A stretch of 64,000 nucleotides of DNA from Blastococcus sp. TF02A-35 (GCF_004571075.1 NZ_SPQP01000010.1:43838-107837); one strand, 5' to 3'; shown: positions 35,539 through 45,460, counted from the stretch's first letter. Notes: generated from the letters alone by a model not told the origin. Translations and numbers: made by a program.

Positions 35539-37287
35539 TCAGGTCCCGGCGTACTCCCAGTGCCACGGCTCCTCGCGCCCGTTGCCCGGGTCGGCCCAGG
35601 TCGGGTGGAGGTAGCCGAACCGGCCCGCGTTGGCGACCATCCAGGCGTACTGCGGCGTGCCGAAGCGCTCGATGCCCCCGCACAGGTCCACGGCCAGCCC
35701 CCAGCCGTGGTTGCTCGTGCCCGGCACGGCGGCCAGGGCGGGCTTCTCGCCGTAGAGCCGCACCTGGCTGCTGTAGGTGCGGTAGGAGTCGGTGATGCAG
35801 ATCGGCCCGCCGAAGGTGGCGGCGTAGGCCTGCGACATGGCCCGGTAGGCCGCCGCGGCGTCGCAGCGCAGCACGTGCCCGGCGGCCCCCAGCGGGCACA
35901 TCGCGCTCGGCGGGATGAGGCCGTTGGGGTAGCCACCCCAGGACCGGGCGCCGTCGTAGCTCGGCGGGTAGACGGTGTTGCCGCACTCCACCCGCAGGGC
36001 GCCACCGGTCGGCCCGGGCACCTCCACCGCCGCCCGGCGCGGCAGGCTGGGCCGGCCGATCCCCAGCACCTGGTCCCCCGGCAGGGTCCGCACGACGACG
36101 GCTCCGGCCCGCCCGTCGGCGGCCAGCATCGTGCGGGGGTCCAGCGCGATGCCCACGTGCCCCAGCCCCGCCTCGGCCGTGCCGAGGAACACGAGGTCCC
36201 CGGGGAGGACGTCGGCCGGGGCGACGGGTGCGGTGGTCGCGAACAGCTCGCCCTGCGTGCCGGGGAGCGCGATGCCCGCCCGCCCGTAGGCCGACTGCAC
36301 CAGGGACCCGCAGTCCCACGAGTCGGGCCCGGCCGTCCCCGGGGCGTACGGCTTCCCCAACGCCTCCATGGCCGCGCTGACGGCGGTGAGCGTCTCGCCG
36401 GGGAGGACGAGCACCGAGCTCGGCTGCCCCGGCCGCTGGGCGGCGCCGGCCTGGGCCCCGCCGCCGGACGCCGCGACCGGCACCAGCCCCGCGGGGAGAC
36501 CACCCTCGGGCGCCCGCAGCGCCGTCGCCGGCGTGGCCGCCAGCCCCTCGGCGACGAGCTGGTCGACGTAGGCGCGCCAGTTGGCGGCCGTGCGCTCGTT
36601 GACGTCGACCTGCTCCGCCTGCAGCCGTGCCAGCTGCCCGTCCACGACCTCGAGCGCCTCGTCCAGCTCGGCGGTGACGGCGTCGGCCGCGGCCTCCAGC
36701 TCCGCGACCCGCGCGGCGACCTCCTCGGCCCGCCTCGCCGCCTGGTCCAGGGCCGCCTGGGCGCGCTCCTGCTCCTCCACCGCCGCCCGCCGGTGCCTCT
36801 CGGCGACGGCGATCACCTGCGCCGCGTGCGCGTCCACGGCGTCCAGGAAGCCCATGGCCGACAGCACGTCGCCGGGGTCCCCGCTGGCCAGCAGCAGCGT
36901 GAGCGGGCTCAGCGCCCCGCCGTCGCGGTAGAGGGCGGAGGCGTAGCCGGCGACGGCACGCTGGTGGACGGAGAGCTCGCCCTGCTTGTCGGCCAGGACC
37001 GCCTGCGCCTCCTCGACCGCCCGCTCGGCCTCCGCCTGCTCCTCCCGGGCGGCGGCCACGTCGTCCTGCTGGGCGCGGAGGTCGTCCTGCACCTCCGCGG
37101 CGCGGTCCTGGAGGCGGTCCAGGTCGCGGCTGTCGAGCACGCCGGTGGTGCCGCCCGGCTGGTCGCTCGGGGCGGCCGAGGCGGTCGACGGCGCGACGGC
37201 GAGGGCGACGGCGAGCGAGACCGCGGCGGCCACCACGGCCCGGTGTCCCGACGGGACGGAGGGGCGCCTCCAGGAGCGCGCGAGCAT
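35539..37287 (-). CDS. secreted NlpC/P60 - D,D-carboxypeptidase (VanY, M15) fusion
   Basis: 582 residues with two peptidoglycan-cutting domains. Signal peptide (AVVAAAVSLAVALAVAPSTASA), coiled coil about 45-230, linker, NlpC/P60 domain about 290-410 with catalytic Cys326 in DSWDCGSL and His in GLGHVGIAL, then a VanY/M15B domain about 440-582 with SNHGWGLAVDLCGG (zinc His and Asp) and EEPWHWEY (Glu and zinc His). So it may both split the stem peptide and trim its terminal D-Ala. Reading is continuous, with no sign of a frameshift. The coiled coil resembles that of RipA-like proteins and may bind a divisome partner. Confidence 0.92.
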   Translation of the reverse strand: MLARSWRRPSVPSGHRAVVAAAVSLAVALAVAPSTASAAPSDQPGGTTGVLDSRDLDRLQDRAAEVQDDLRAQQDDVAAAREEQAEAERAVEEAQAVLADKQGELSVHQRAVAGYASALYRDGGALSPLTLLLASGDPGDVLSAMGFLDAVDAHAAQVIAVAERHRRAAVEEQERAQAALDQAARRAEEVAARVAELEAAADAVTAELDEALEVVDGQLARLQAEQVDVNERTAANWRAYVDQLVAEGLAATPATALRAPEGGLPAGLVPVAASGGGAQAGAAQRPGQPSSVLVLPGETLTAVSAAMEALGKPYAPGTAGPDSWDCGSLVQSAYGRAGIALPGTQGELFATTAPVAPADVLPGDLVFLGTAEAGLGHVGIALDPRTMLAADGRAGAVVVRTLPGDQVLGIGRPSLPRRAAVEVPGPTGGALRVECGNTVYPPSYDGARSWGGYPNGLIPPSAMCPLGAAGHVLRCDAAAAYRAMSQAYAATFGGPICITDSYRTYSSQVRLYGEKPALAAVPGTSNHGWGLAVDLCGGIERFGTPQYAWMVANAGRFGYLHPTWADPGNGREEPWHWEYAGT

Positions 37288-37335
37288 CGGACCACCCTCA
37301 CCTGTCGGACGGCCGCCCCGTGCGCGACCGCCACC

Positions 37336-37355
37336 AGCAGGAATGTTGTCCTGCT
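37336..37355. promoter_or_regulatory. inverted repeat upstream of the NlpC/P60-VanY gene
   Basis: AGCAGGA-ATGTTG-TCCTGCT, a perfect 7-bp inverted repeat 49 bases before the hydrolase start, in the gap divergent from the exonuclease gene. Candidate operator; no cognate regulator is visible. Confidence 0.4.
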
Positions 37356-37458
37356 CACGCCGCTAGTGCCAGGCGGGGGGTCCCGCTCCGCCGCCGAACC
37401 CCCCGTGCGAGGGACGCCGCGCGCGGCGCGCGTCCCCCGGACTGTCAGCACCCCGACC

Positions 37459-37464
37459 TAGCGT
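37459..37464 (+). promoter_or_regulatory. -10 element of the exonuclease/GIY-YIG gene
   Basis: TAGCGT ends seven bases before the GTG at 37472, indicating a leaderless transcript. Confidence 0.5.
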
Positions 37465-37471
37465 CCGGCCC

Positions 37472-39253
37472 GTGCCACCCTCCTCCACCGCACCCGGCTT
37501 CCAGCAGGTCTCGATCGAGGAGCTCGGGACGCCGCTGTCCCAGGTGACCTTCGTCGTGGTCGACCTGGAGACCAGCGGCGGCTCGCCCAAGGACAGCGCC
37601 ATCACCGAGATCGGCGCGGTGAAGGTCCGCGGCGGCCAGGTGCTCGGCGAGTTCCAGACCCTGGTCGACCCGGGCCACGAGATCCCGCCCTACATCAGCG
37701 TGCTCACCGGGATCACCTCGATGATGGTCGCCACGGCGCCGCGGATCGACGCGGTCCTCCCCGCCTTCCTCGAGTTCGCCCACGGCGCGGTCCTGGTGGC
37801 GCACAACGCCCCGTTCGACCTCGGCTTCCTCAAGGCCGCCTGCGCCGGCAGCGGCATCCCGTGGCCCGCGCCGGCATCGGTCGACACCGCCGTGCTGGCC
37901 CGCCGGCTGCTGAGCCGCGACGAGGTCCCCAACTGCAAGCTGGGCACCCTGGCACCGTTCTTCTCCGCCTCCACCTCCCCCACGCACCGCGCCCTGGACG
38001 ACGCCCGCGCGACCGTGGACGTGCTGCACGGCCTGTTCGAGCGGCTGGGCCCGCTGGGCGTCACGACGCTCGAGGAGCTCACCGGCATCACCCGCCAGAT
38101 CGACCCGGAGCGCCGGCGCAAGCGGCACCTGGCCGACGGCGTGCCGCACGGCCCGGGCGTCTACCTCTTCCGCGGCCCGCGCGACGAGCCGCTCTACGTC
38201 GGCACCTCCACCGACCTGCGCAGCCGCGTCCGCAGCTACTTCTCCTCCAGCGAGCAGCGCAGCCGCATCACCGAGATGGTGGGCCTGGCCCAGCGCGTCG
38301 ACACCATCTCCTGCGCGCACGCGCTCGAGGCCGCGGTCCGCGAGCTCCGCCTGATCGCCGAGCACAAGCCGCGGTACAACCGCCGCTCCCGGTTCCCCGA
38401 GCGGGCCCTCTGGGTGCGGCTCACCGAGGAGCCCTTCCCGCGGCTGTCCGTGGTGCGCCGGGTCCGGCCCGACGCCGGCGTCTTCCTCGGGCCCTTCCCC
38501 GACCGCCGCGCCGCCGACGCCGCGGTCGCCGCGGTCCACGAGGCGCTGCCCCTGCGGCAGTGCACCACGCGGCTCAGCCCGCGCTCCCCGGCCAGCGCCT
38601 GCGTGCTCGCCGGCATGGGGCGCTGCGGGGCACCGTGCACCGGCGCGCAGACGGTGGTGGAGTACGCCGACATCGCCGCCGTCTTCGCCGCAGCCGTGAG
38701 CCACGACCCGCGGCCCCTGATGGCACCGCTGCTGGACCGGGTCGAGCGGCTCGCCGCCGAGGAGCGCTACGAGGACGCCGCCGTCCTGCGCGACCGCGTC
38801 GCGGTGCTCGTCCGCGCCGTCCGGCGACGCCAGCGGCTGGAGTCGCTGGCCGCCGTCCCCGAGCTGGTGCTCGCCCGGCCCGACGGCTCCGGCGGCTGGG
38901 AGCTGTCGGTCGTCCGGTACGGCCGCCTGGTCGCGGCCGGCACCGCCCCGCGGGGGACCACGGTCCGCAGCGTGCTGCCGGTCCTCCTGGCCACCGCCGA
39001 GACCCTCCCCGGCACCGACGGGGCGGCGACGACGTCGGTCGACGAGACCGAGCTGGTGCTCCGCTGGCTGGAGAAGCCGGGCACCCGGCTGGTGCAGCTC
39101 ACCGGCACCCTGGCCAGCCCCGCGCCGGGCACGGGGGCCTACAGCGGCTTCCTGGACCGCGTGGAGGTGGGCCGCACCGAGCGGGACCCGTTCGCCGACG
39201 GCCGCGCGCTCGGGACCCGGGCCCGGCCGGAGCGGATAGCATCCCCGGCGTGA
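37472..39253 (+). CDS. DEDDh exonuclease / GIY-YIG (UvrC-like) fusion nuclease
   Basis: 593 residues joining a DnaQ-type 3'-5' exonuclease to a UvrC-like N-terminal module, as in Rv2191. Exonuclease about 25-190: VVVDLETSGG (Asp31, Glu33), AHNAPFDLGFL, and HRALDDARAT (HxAxxD). GIY-YIG about 228-310: GPGVYLFRG, LYVGTSTDLRSRVRSYF, EAAVRELRLIAEHKPRYN. A third region includes CVLAGMGRCGAPC, an UvrB/UvrC-like helical part (RLAAEERYEDAAVLRDRV) and a variable tail. It lacks the UvrC RNase H half. Probably DNA repair; biochemical role not established. Position matches synteny. Confidence 0.92.
   Translation: MPPSSTAPGFQQVSIEELGTPLSQVTFVVVDLETSGGSPKDSAITEIGAVKVRGGQVLGEFQTLVDPGHEIPPYISVLTGITSMMVATAPRIDAVLPAFLEFAHGAVLVAHNAPFDLGFLKAACAGSGIPWPAPASVDTAVLARRLLSRDEVPNCKLGTLAPFFSASTSPTHRALDDARATVDVLHGLFERLGPLGVTTLEELTGITRQIDPERRRKRHLADGVPHGPGVYLFRGPRDEPLYVGTSTDLRSRVRSYFSSSEQRSRITEMVGLAQRVDTISCAHALEAAVRELRLIAEHKPRYNRRSRFPERALWVRLTEEPFPRLSVVRRVRPDAGVFLGPFPDRRAADAAVAAVHEALPLRQCTTRLSPRSPASACVLAGMGRCGAPCTGAQTVVEYADIAAVFAAAVSHDPRPLMAPLLDRVERLAAEERYEDAAVLRDRVAVLVRAVRRRQRLESLAAVPELVLARPDGSGGWELSVVRYGRLVAAGTAPRGTTVRSVLPVLLATAETLPGTDGAATTSVDETELVLRWLEKPGTRLVQLTGTLASPAPGTGAYSGFLDRVEVGRTERDPFADGRALGTRARPERIASPA
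39237..39242 (+). promoter_or_regulatory. -10 element for the Lrp-domain gene
   Basis: TAGCAT ends seven bases before the GTG at 39250, inside the end of the preceding gene; suggests an extra leaderless transcript for the small gene. Confidence 0.4.
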
Positions 39254-39537
39254 TCACCGCCATCGTCATGATCGACGCCGCCACGGACTCGATCCCCGAG
39301 GTGGCCGGCGCGATCGCCGACCTCGACGGCGTCAGCGAGGTCTACTCGACCGCCGGTGAGGTCGACCTGATCGCCGTCGTGCGGGTGCGCGAGTTCGAGC
39401 AGATCGCCGAGGTCATCGCCGGCCGGATCAACAAGGTCCCCGGCGTGCTCGAGACCGAGACGCACATCGCGTTCCGGGCCTACTCCAAGCACGACCTCGA
39501 GGCCGCGTTCTCCATCGGCTTCGAGACCGCCGACTAG
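39250..39537 (+). CDS. Lrp/AsnC ligand-binding (RAM) domain protein
   Basis: 95 residues comprising only the beta-alpha-beta-beta-alpha-beta ligand domain of Lrp/AsnC regulators: [57 protein letters not shown]. No helix-turn-helix, so it does not bind DNA alone; such stand-alone RAM proteins bind amino acids or co-assemble with full regulators. GTG overlaps the previous stop (GTGA). Its TAG stop shares the palindrome CTAG with the trpD stop on the other strand. Confidence 0.92.
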   Translation: MITAIVMIDAATDSIPEVAGAIADLDGVSEVYSTAGEVDLIAVVRVREFEQIAEVIAGRINKVPGVLETETHIAFRAYSKHDLEAAFSIGFETAD

Positions 39538-40592
39538 CTCGCGGCCCCCGCGCTCCGGCTGACCTCGACCCAGCGGTCGAGCAGCGCGGCCGCCCGCCCG
39601 TCGTCGACGGCCACGGCCGCCCGCTCCAGCCCCGCCGCCAGCGCGTCGTGCAGGCGCACGTCCCGCTCGTCGAAGGCCGCCAGGGCCGCCGCCGCGTTCA
39701 GCAGGACCGCGTCGCGCACCGGCCCGCGCTCGCCGTCCACGACCCGCCGGAAGACGTCGGCGTTGGCCCGGGCGTCGCCACCGCGCAGGGCGTCGGGGCC
39801 GGGCGTCCCGATGCCGAGGGCCGAGGGGTCCACGCGGTCGGGCCGGACGGCGCCGTCCCGGACCACCCAGACCGCCGAGGTGGTGGCGGTGGTGAGCTCG
39901 TCGAGCCCGTCGTCGCCGCGGAAGACGAGGGCACGGGCGCCGCGGGCCGCCAGCACCTCGGCGAGGACCGGCGCCATCCGGGCGTTGGCGCAGCCGATGG
40001 CCGCGGCCACCGGCCGCGCCGGGTTGGTCAGCGGGCCGAGGAAGTTGAAGACCGTCGCGATGCCCATCTCCCGGCGGGCCGCCGCGGTGTGCCGGTAGCC
40101 GGGGTGGAAGACCGGCGCGAAGAAGAACCCGATGCCCGCCTCGCGCACGCAGCGCGCCACGGCCGCGGCCGGCAGGTCGATGACCACGCCGAGGGCCTCC
40201 AGCACGTCCGCCGCCCCGGAGGACGACGACGCGGCGCGGTTGCCGTGCTTGGCGACCGGCGCCCCGGCCGCCGCCGTCACCACCGCCGCCATCGTGGAGA
40301 TGTTGACCGTGTGCGCGCCGTCCCCACCGGTGCCGACGATGTCCACGCAGTCCAGCGGCAGGTCCACCGCCGTCGCCTGGGCAACCATCTCGGTCGCCAG
40401 CCCGGACACCTCCTGCGCCGACTCCCCCTTGGCCCGCAGGGCCACCGCGAACCCGGCCACCTGCGCCGGGGTCGCCTCACCGGTCATGATCTCGCGCATC
40501 GCCCAGCGGGTGTCCTCGGCGGTGAGGTCCTCCCCCGCGAGCAGGCGGTTGAGCAGAGCCGGCCAGGTGCGAGCGGCGGGCGTCGCCGTCAC
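39534..40592 (-). CDS. trpD: anthranilate phosphoribosyltransferase (TrpD)
   Basis: Second step of tryptophan synthesis: anthranilate plus PRPP to phosphoribosyl-anthranilate. 352 residues with the family motifs [17 protein letters not shown] (PRPP pyrophosphate loop), [34 protein letters not shown], and [15 protein letters not shown] start overlaps the stop of the upstream receiver-like gene by four bases. Matches the place of Rv2192c; other trp genes are not in the window. It converges on the Lrp-domain gene with no terminator between. Confidence 0.95.
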   Translation of the reverse strand: MTATPAARTWPALLNRLLAGEDLTAEDTRWAMREIMTGEATPAQVAGFAVALRAKGESAQEVSGLATEMVAQATAVDLPLDCVDIVGTGGDGAHTVNISTMAAVVTAAAGAPVAKHGNRAASSSSGAADVLEALGVVIDLPAAAVARCVREAGIGFFFAPVFHPGYRHTAAARREMGIATVFNFLGPLTNPARPVAAAIGCANARMAPVLAEVLAARGARALVFRGDDGLDELTTATTSAVWVVRDGAVRPDRVDPSALGIGTPGPDALRGGDARANADVFRRVVDGERGPVRDAVLLNAAAALAAFDERDVRLHDALAAGLERAAVAVDDGRAAALLDRWVEVSRSAGAAS

Positions 40593-41017
40593 GGGCGCGC
40601 GGCCGGACGCCGGGCGGCGCTGCGCAGCAGGTCCGCGACGACGCGGGGAGCCACGAGCGGGTCCACCGGCAGCGGGAGCGTCGCCTCGGCGCGGGACCAG
40701 TGCGCCAGCCACCGGTCGGGCTGGCGGGCGATCAGCAGGCACACCGCCGGGCGGTCGGCCACCTCGACCTCCAGCTGGCGGGTGAGCGCGATGCCACCGG
40801 TCGGCTGCGCCTCGCCGTCCAGGACGCACAGGTCGATGCCCCCGGCGTCGACGGCGGCCACGACCTCGGCGGCCGTGGCGCACTCCACCCAGGTCAGCGG
40901 GCCGACGTCCGCGGCCGGTCGGCGGCCGACCGCGGTGCGGACGGCGTCGCGCACCTCCGGGCGGTGGCTGTAGAGCAGCACGGTGGCCGGTGCGGCGGGC
41001 GTCTCGGCGGCACTCAC
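40589..41017 (-). CDS. degenerate receiver-domain protein
   Basis: 142 residues with the CheY-like order: [20 protein letters not shown], a central [20 protein letters not shown] holding the candidate phospho-Asp, and [12 protein letters not shown]. The N-terminal acidic pair that binds Mg2+ is replaced by SHRPE, and the usual late Lys region is weak (LPLPVDPL), so this is probably a pseudo-receiver that does not accept phosphate. No output domain. GTG start with TAGGCT seven bases upstream; co-translated with trpD. Role unknown; regulation of tryptophan synthesis or of the facing ctaE operon is speculation. Confidence 0.75.
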   Translation of the reverse strand: MSAAETPAAPATVLLYSHRPEVRDAVRTAVGRRPAADVGPLTWVECATAAEVVAAVDAGGIDLCVLDGEAQPTGGIALTRQLEVEVADRPAVCLLIARQPDRWLAHWSRAEATLPLPVDPLVAPRVVADLLRSAARRPAARP

Positions 41018-41024
41018 ACGGCCG

Positions 41025-41030
41025 AGCCTA
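41025..41030 (-). promoter_or_regulatory. -10 element of the receiver-like/trpD transcript
   Basis: Minus-strand TAGGCT ends seven bases before the GTG at 41017. Confidence 0.45.
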
Positions 41031-41137
41031 GTGCCCGGGCGCGTCCCCGCAGGCCACCACCGGCGCGTCGGTATCGAGCTGGTCACATCGGCGCCACGCC
41101 GTCACCACCCGCAGTCGTGACCGGGGCCTGCCGATGC

Positions 41138-41143
41138 CATGAT
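41138..41143 (+). promoter_or_regulatory. -10 element of ctaE-qcrCAB
   Basis: CATGAT (one mismatch to TATGAT) ends seven bases before the in-frame GTG at 41151. If used, the two ATG codons at 41139 and 41142 are part of the promoter, and ctaE starts at 41151. Confidence 0.4.
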
Positions 41144-41150
41144 GACCCTC

Positions 41151-41765
41151 GTGACAACGGCCCCCGTGGCGAGCAGCACCTTCGACACCTCGCGGGTGCA
41201 CTCCCTGACCCGACCGAACATGGTCAGCGTCGGCACGATCATCTGGCTCGCCAGCGAGCTGATGTTCTTCGCCGGACTGTTCGCCATGTACTTCACCGCG
41301 CGAGCCCGGGCCACCGACGGGTGGCCCCCGGAGCCGACGGAGCTGAACCTCCCGTACGCCACCGTCTTCACGGTCATCCTGGTGCTGTCCTCGGTGACCT
41401 GTCAGTTCGGTGTGTTCGCGGCCGAGAACGGCAACGTCTACGGCCTCCGGCGCTGGTTCACCATCACCTTCGTGATGGGCCTGGTCTTCGTGCTCGCGCA
41501 GGCGAACGAGTACCGCGTCCTGGTCATGGAGCACGGCACGACGATCTCCTCGTCGACGTACGGCTCCGTCTTCTACCTGACGACGGGATTCCACGCCCTG
41601 CACGTGATCGGCGGGCTCATCGCGTTCGTCTACGTGCTCATCAGGTCCACCATGGGCCGTTTCACGCCGGCGCAGGCGACCTCGGCGATCGTGGTCTCCT
41701 ACTACTGGCACTTCGTCGACGTCGTGTGGGTCGGGCTCTTCGCCACGATCTACCTGATCCGCTAG
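41151..41765 (+). CDS. ctaE: cytochrome c oxidase subunit III (CtaE)
   Basis: Membrane subunit of the aa3 terminal oxidase. 204 residues with five predicted helices; family segments [56 protein letters not shown] and [23 protein letters not shown] 41151 gives an N-terminus of the same length as mycobacterial CtaE and sits seven bases after CATGAT; the alternatives ATG 41139/41142 add three or four residues. First gene of ctaE-qcrC-qcrA-qcrB, as in all actinobacteria with a bcc-aa3 supercomplex. ctaD is not in the window. Confidence 0.93.
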   Translation: MTTAPVASSTFDTSRVHSLTRPNMVSVGTIIWLASELMFFAGLFAMYFTARARATDGWPPEPTELNLPYATVFTVILVLSSVTCQFGVFAAENGNVYGLRRWFTITFVMGLVFVLAQANEYRVLVMEHGTTISSSTYGSVFYLTTGFHALHVIGGLIAFVYVLIRSTMGRFTPAQATSAIVVSYYWHFVDVVWVGLFATIYLIR

Positions 41766-41772
41766 GGAACCG

Positions 41773-42618
41773 GTGTCCACCACGAACCCGCAGTCCGACG
41801 CCCCGACCGACGCCACGAGCCGCCCGGTCGACCGGGCCCGCGCCCGCCGCCGGTCCAAGCAGCGCCGCCGCGTCGCCAACGTCGCCGGCCTCATGGCCTC
41901 GCTCGTGCTGACCGGCTCGCTCTACTCGGTGTTCGCGCCGGCCCAGGCCGCCGAGGACACCACCTCCGAGTCCGCCGCCGAGGCCGCGGGCCGCGAGCTG
42001 TACGAGCGCAGCTGCATCACCTGCCACGGCGAGAACCTCGAGGGCGAGCCCAACCGCGGCCCGTCGCTCATCGGCGTCGGCGAGGCCTCCGTCTACTTCC
42101 AGGTGCACACCGGGCGCATGCCGCTCGTGCGCCAGGAGGCCCAGGCCCCGGACAAGCCGGCCGTCTTCTCCGACGCCGAGATCGAGCAGCTGATGGCCTA
42201 CGTCCAGGCCAACGGCGGCGGCCCGGAGCTGCCCCCGGGCGGCAACCTCCGCGACGGCGACCTGGCGGAGGGCGGTGAGCTGTTCCGGCTCAACTGCGCC
42301 TCGTGCCACAACTTCGTCGGCGAGGGCGGTGCGCTCTCCTCCGGGAAGTACGCCCCGAGCCTCAAGGACGCCACGGACCTCGAGATCTACACGGCGATGC
42401 TGACCGGACCGGAGAACATGCCGGTCTTCGGTGACAACCAGCTGACCCCCGAGGAGAAGCGCTCCATCATCAACTACGTCCAGACGGTCAAGTTCCAGGC
42501 CGACCCCGGCGGTGCCGGCATCGGCCGGATCGGCCCGGTGGGCGAGGGCCTCGTCATCTGGGTCGTCGGGATCGGCGCCCTGATGTTCGGAATCTTCTGG
42601 ATGGGGAGCAAGGCGTGA
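41773..42618 (+). CDS. qcrC: diheme cytochrome c subunit of bcc complex (QcrC)
   Basis: Carries electrons from the Rieske protein to the aa3 oxidase inside the supercomplex. 281 residues: basic N-terminus and membrane anchor (about 34-57), two cytochrome c domains with CITCH and CASCH heme sites, and a C-terminal membrane helix (GLVIWVVGIGALMFGIFWMG). Distal Met ligands are likely in GRMPLV and ENMPVF. GTG start eight bases after ctaE. Overlaps qcrA by four bases. Confidence 0.96.
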   Translation: MSTTNPQSDAPTDATSRPVDRARARRRSKQRRRVANVAGLMASLVLTGSLYSVFAPAQAAEDTTSESAAEAAGRELYERSCITCHGENLEGEPNRGPSLIGVGEASVYFQVHTGRMPLVRQEAQAPDKPAVFSDAEIEQLMAYVQANGGGPELPPGGNLRDGDLAEGGELFRLNCASCHNFVGEGGALSSGKYAPSLKDATDLEIYTAMLTGPENMPVFGDNQLTPEEKRSIINYVQTVKFQADPGGAGIGRIGPVGEGLVIWVVGIGALMFGIFWMGSKA

Positions 42619-43727
42619 CCACGCACGACACCCGCCCCGGCTCGGCCGGCGGCGCGGACACCCCGGGACCCCTGCACGGCGGCCCGGACGAGGACTACAC
42701 CCCGGAGCAGCTCGCGGCCATGAGCCGCGAGGAGCTCGACATCCTGGGTGCCCGGTACGACGGCGTGGAGATCCTCCACGTCGACCCGGGCCCCGAGCCC
42801 GGCTCCCGCCTGGAGAAGCGCGCGGTCCGCCAGGTCGGCTGGACCTTCGCCGCGGCCGGCATCTCCGCGTTCCTCTTCCTCGTCGTCTACGCCGGCTCCG
42901 GCTGGTTCCTCCCCGAGTGGAACTGGGCGACCGAGGGGACGACCTGGAGCGCCCTGTTCAACCCGCTCCTGGGTCTGTTCATGGGCCTGGCCTTCGCCCT
43001 GGCCGGCGTGGGCCTCGTGCTCTACACGAAGAAGCTGCTCCCGCACGAGACCGCGGTGCAGGACAAGCACGACGGCTCCCACTTCGACCGCGTGACCACC
43101 GGCGCCACCCTGGTCGGCGGCCTGCACAACAGCGGCCTGGCCCGGCGCAAGCTGCTCACCCGCTCGCTCGGCTTCATGGGCGCCGCGTTCGGCCTCATGC
43201 TCGTCGCCCCGCTCGGTGGTCTGATCAAGAACCCGAACAAGGGCAACCCGCTGGGCCGCACCAGCTGGGCCGAGGGCGTGCGGCTGGTGCGCGACGACGG
43301 CACCCCGGTCCGCCCGGGCGACCAGGAGCCCGGCTCCCTGGAGACGGTCTTCCCGGCCGTCCCCGGCGGCAACTTCCAGTCCGACGCCGCGACGATGCTC
43401 ATCCGGCTCCGCCCGGAGCAGGTGGCGGCCGACCGTCCCCGCGAGGGCCAGGCGGACTACGGCTACGGCGACTACGTCGCCTACTCCAAGATCTGCACGC
43501 ACGCCGGCTGCCCGGTGTCGCTGTACGAGCAGGAGACCAGCCGGATCCTCTGCCCGTGCCACCAGTCGCAGTTCGACGTCACGCAGGGCGCCAAGCCGGT
43601 CTTCGGCCCGGCGACGCGGTCCCTGCCGCAGCTGCCCATCACTGTCGACGACGAGGGCTACTTCGTCGCCCGCAGCGACTACCCTGAGGCCGTGGGCCCC
43701 ACCTACTGGAACCGGGAGCGCATCTGA
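42615..43727 (+). CDS. qcrA: Rieske iron-sulfur subunit (QcrA)
   Basis: 370 residues: long acidic N-terminus, three membrane helices (about 78-98, 115-138 and 185-205; the actinobacterial three-helix form), then the Rieske domain with the 2Fe-2S ligands in CTHAGCP and CPCHQSQFD (two Cys, two His). Oxidises menaquinol together with QcrB. GTG start; stop overlaps the qcrB ATG by one base (TGATG). Length is normal for actinobacteria. Confidence 0.96.
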   Translation: MTTHDTRPGSAGGADTPGPLHGGPDEDYTPEQLAAMSREELDILGARYDGVEILHVDPGPEPGSRLEKRAVRQVGWTFAAAGISAFLFLVVYAGSGWFLPEWNWATEGTTWSALFNPLLGLFMGLAFALAGVGLVLYTKKLLPHETAVQDKHDGSHFDRVTTGATLVGGLHNSGLARRKLLTRSLGFMGAAFGLMLVAPLGGLIKNPNKGNPLGRTSWAEGVRLVRDDGTPVRPGDQEPGSLETVFPAVPGGNFQSDAATMLIRLRPEQVAADRPREGQADYGYGDYVAYSKICTHAGCPVSLYEQETSRILCPCHQSQFDVTQGAKPVFGPATRSLPQLPITVDDEGYFVARSDYPEAVGPTYWNRERI

Positions 43728-45409
43728 TGGCTGCTACCGCCACGACGCCGGGTGCGCCGACCTCCCGACTGGGCAAGGCCGCGACCGAGTTCGACGACCG
43801 CATGATCGTCGCCGGCCCGGTCCGGCGCACGCTGAACAAGGTCTTCCCCGACCACTGGTCGTTCCTGCTCGGGGAGATCGCCCTCTACTGCTTCATCATC
43901 CTGCTGCTGTCGGGCACGTACCTGACCTTCTTCTTCGACGCGTCGATGGTCGAGGTCGAGTACCAGGGCGAGTACGACCCGCTGCGCGGCACGCAGATGT
44001 CGGCGGCCTACGCCTCGGCGCTGGACCTGTCCTTCGACGTCCGCGGCGGCCTCTTCATGCGCCAGATGCACCACTGGGCGGCGCTGCTGTTCGTCGCCGC
44101 GATCGTGGTGCACCTGCTCCGCATCTTCTTCACCGGCGCCTTCCGCCGGCCGCGTGAGAGCAACTGGCTCATCGGCGTGGTCATGCTCGTGCTGTCGCTG
44201 CTCATGGGCGTCACCGGCTACACCCTCCCCGACGACCTGCTCTCGGGTACCGGGCTCCGCATCATCAGCGCGATCCTGCTGTCCATCCCGGTCATCGGGA
44301 CCTGGGCGCACTTCGCGGTCTTCAACGGCGACTTCGTCGGCACCGAGATCATCGGGCGCTTCTACATCGCCCACGTGCTGATCTTCCCGGCCATCCTGCT
44401 CGCCCTGATCGCCGTGCACCTGCTGATCCTGGTCAAGCAGAAGCACACCCAGTTCCCCGGCCCGGGCCGCACCGAGCACAACGTGGTCGGCAACCGGCTC
44501 TTCCCGACCTTCGCGGGCAAGGCCACCGGGCTGCTGCTGGTCGTCTTCGGTGTCTGCGCCGCGCTGGCCGGCCTCGTCCAGATCAACCCGGTCTGGCTCT
44601 GGGGCCCGTACAACCCGGCGCAGGTCTCGGCGGCGTCGCAGCCCGACTGGTACATCATGTTCCTCGACGGCTCGACCCGGATCTTCCCGGCGTGGGACAT
44701 CAACCTCCCCGGCGACTACACGATCCCGGCGCTCTTCTGGCCGACGGTCGTCGTCGCGGGCCTGATGTTCACGGTCCTGGCCGTCTACCCGATGATCGAG
44801 CGCAAGCTCACCGGTGACACGGCCTCGCACCACCTGCTGCAGCGCCCCCGCGACGTTCCCGTCCGCACCTCGCTGGGCGTCATGGCCCTCACGTTCTACG
44901 TGTGGCTGCTCCTCGCGGGTGGGAACGACGTCATCGCCGACAAGTTCAACATCAGCCTGAACGCGATGACCTGGGTCGGGCGCATCGGCGTCATCATCTT
45001 GCCGCCGATCGCGTACGTGCTCACGTACCGCATCTGCCTCGGCCTGCAGCAGCACGACCGCGAGGTCCTGGAGCACGGCATCGAGACCGGCGTCATCCGG
45101 CGGCTGCCCCACGGTGAGTTCATCGAGGTGCACCAGCCGCTCGGCCCGGTGGACGAGCACGGCCACGGCCAGCTGGCCTACGGCGGCGCTCCGGTGCCCA
45201 AGCGGATGAACCAGGTCGGCGGTGCCCGCCGGGCGATCCGCGGCTTCTTCTCCCCCATCGAGCAGCCGTCCGCGGTGGAGCTCGAGCAGCTGGGTGAGGG
45301 TCGTGGGCTCGCCGCCGGTGAGGCGTCGCGGGAGCTGACCAGCTCCGGCCGCCCCTCCGACGGTGGCCGCCCGTCCGACGGTGGGCGCCCGCAGGACGCG
45401 CGCGACTGA
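43727..45409 (+). CDS. qcrB: cytochrome b subunit of bcc complex (QcrB)
   Basis: 560 residues, about eight to nine membrane helices. Heme-binding and quinol regions are seen in [60 protein letters not shown] and the Qo PEWY-like motif present here as [11 protein letters not shown] hydrophilic C-terminal extension ends in a repeated GRPSDG tract. Last gene of the operon, followed by a hairpin terminator with a short T-run. Target of Q203-class inhibitors in mycobacteria. Confidence 0.96.
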   Translation: MAATATTPGAPTSRLGKAATEFDDRMIVAGPVRRTLNKVFPDHWSFLLGEIALYCFIILLLSGTYLTFFFDASMVEVEYQGEYDPLRGTQMSAAYASALDLSFDVRGGLFMRQMHHWAALLFVAAIVVHLLRIFFTGAFRRPRESNWLIGVVMLVLSLLMGVTGYTLPDDLLSGTGLRIISAILLSIPVIGTWAHFAVFNGDFVGTEIIGRFYIAHVLIFPAILLALIAVHLLILVKQKHTQFPGPGRTEHNVVGNRLFPTFAGKATGLLLVVFGVCAALAGLVQINPVWLWGPYNPAQVSAASQPDWYIMFLDGSTRIFPAWDINLPGDYTIPALFWPTVVVAGLMFTVLAVYPMIERKLTGDTASHHLLQRPRDVPVRTSLGVMALTFYVWLLLAGGNDVIADKFNISLNAMTWVGRIGVIILPPIAYVLTYRICLGLQQHDREVLEHGIETGVIRRLPHGEFIEVHQPLGPVDEHGHGQLAYGGAPVPKRMNQVGGARRAIRGFFSPIEQPSAVELEQLGEGRGLAAGEASRELTSSGRPSDGGRPSDGGRPQDARD

Positions 45410-45427
45410 CCGACCGCACGACCAGTC

Positions 45428-45460
45428 GGGCCCCGGTGGTTTCCACCGGGGCCCTTCTGC
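45428..45460 (+). terminator. terminator of ctaE-qcrCAB
   Basis: Perfect 12-bp stem GGGCCCCGGTGG / CCACCGGGGCCC with loop TTT, followed by TTCTGCG, 18 bases after the qcrB stop. The stretch 45461-45620 holds nothing I can identify. Confidence 0.85.

Noticed and set aside
39250..39537. Full Lrp/AsnC transcription factor
   Set aside because: Only the ligand-binding RAM domain is encoded; no helix-turn-helix upstream in frame, since that region is the nuclease gene.
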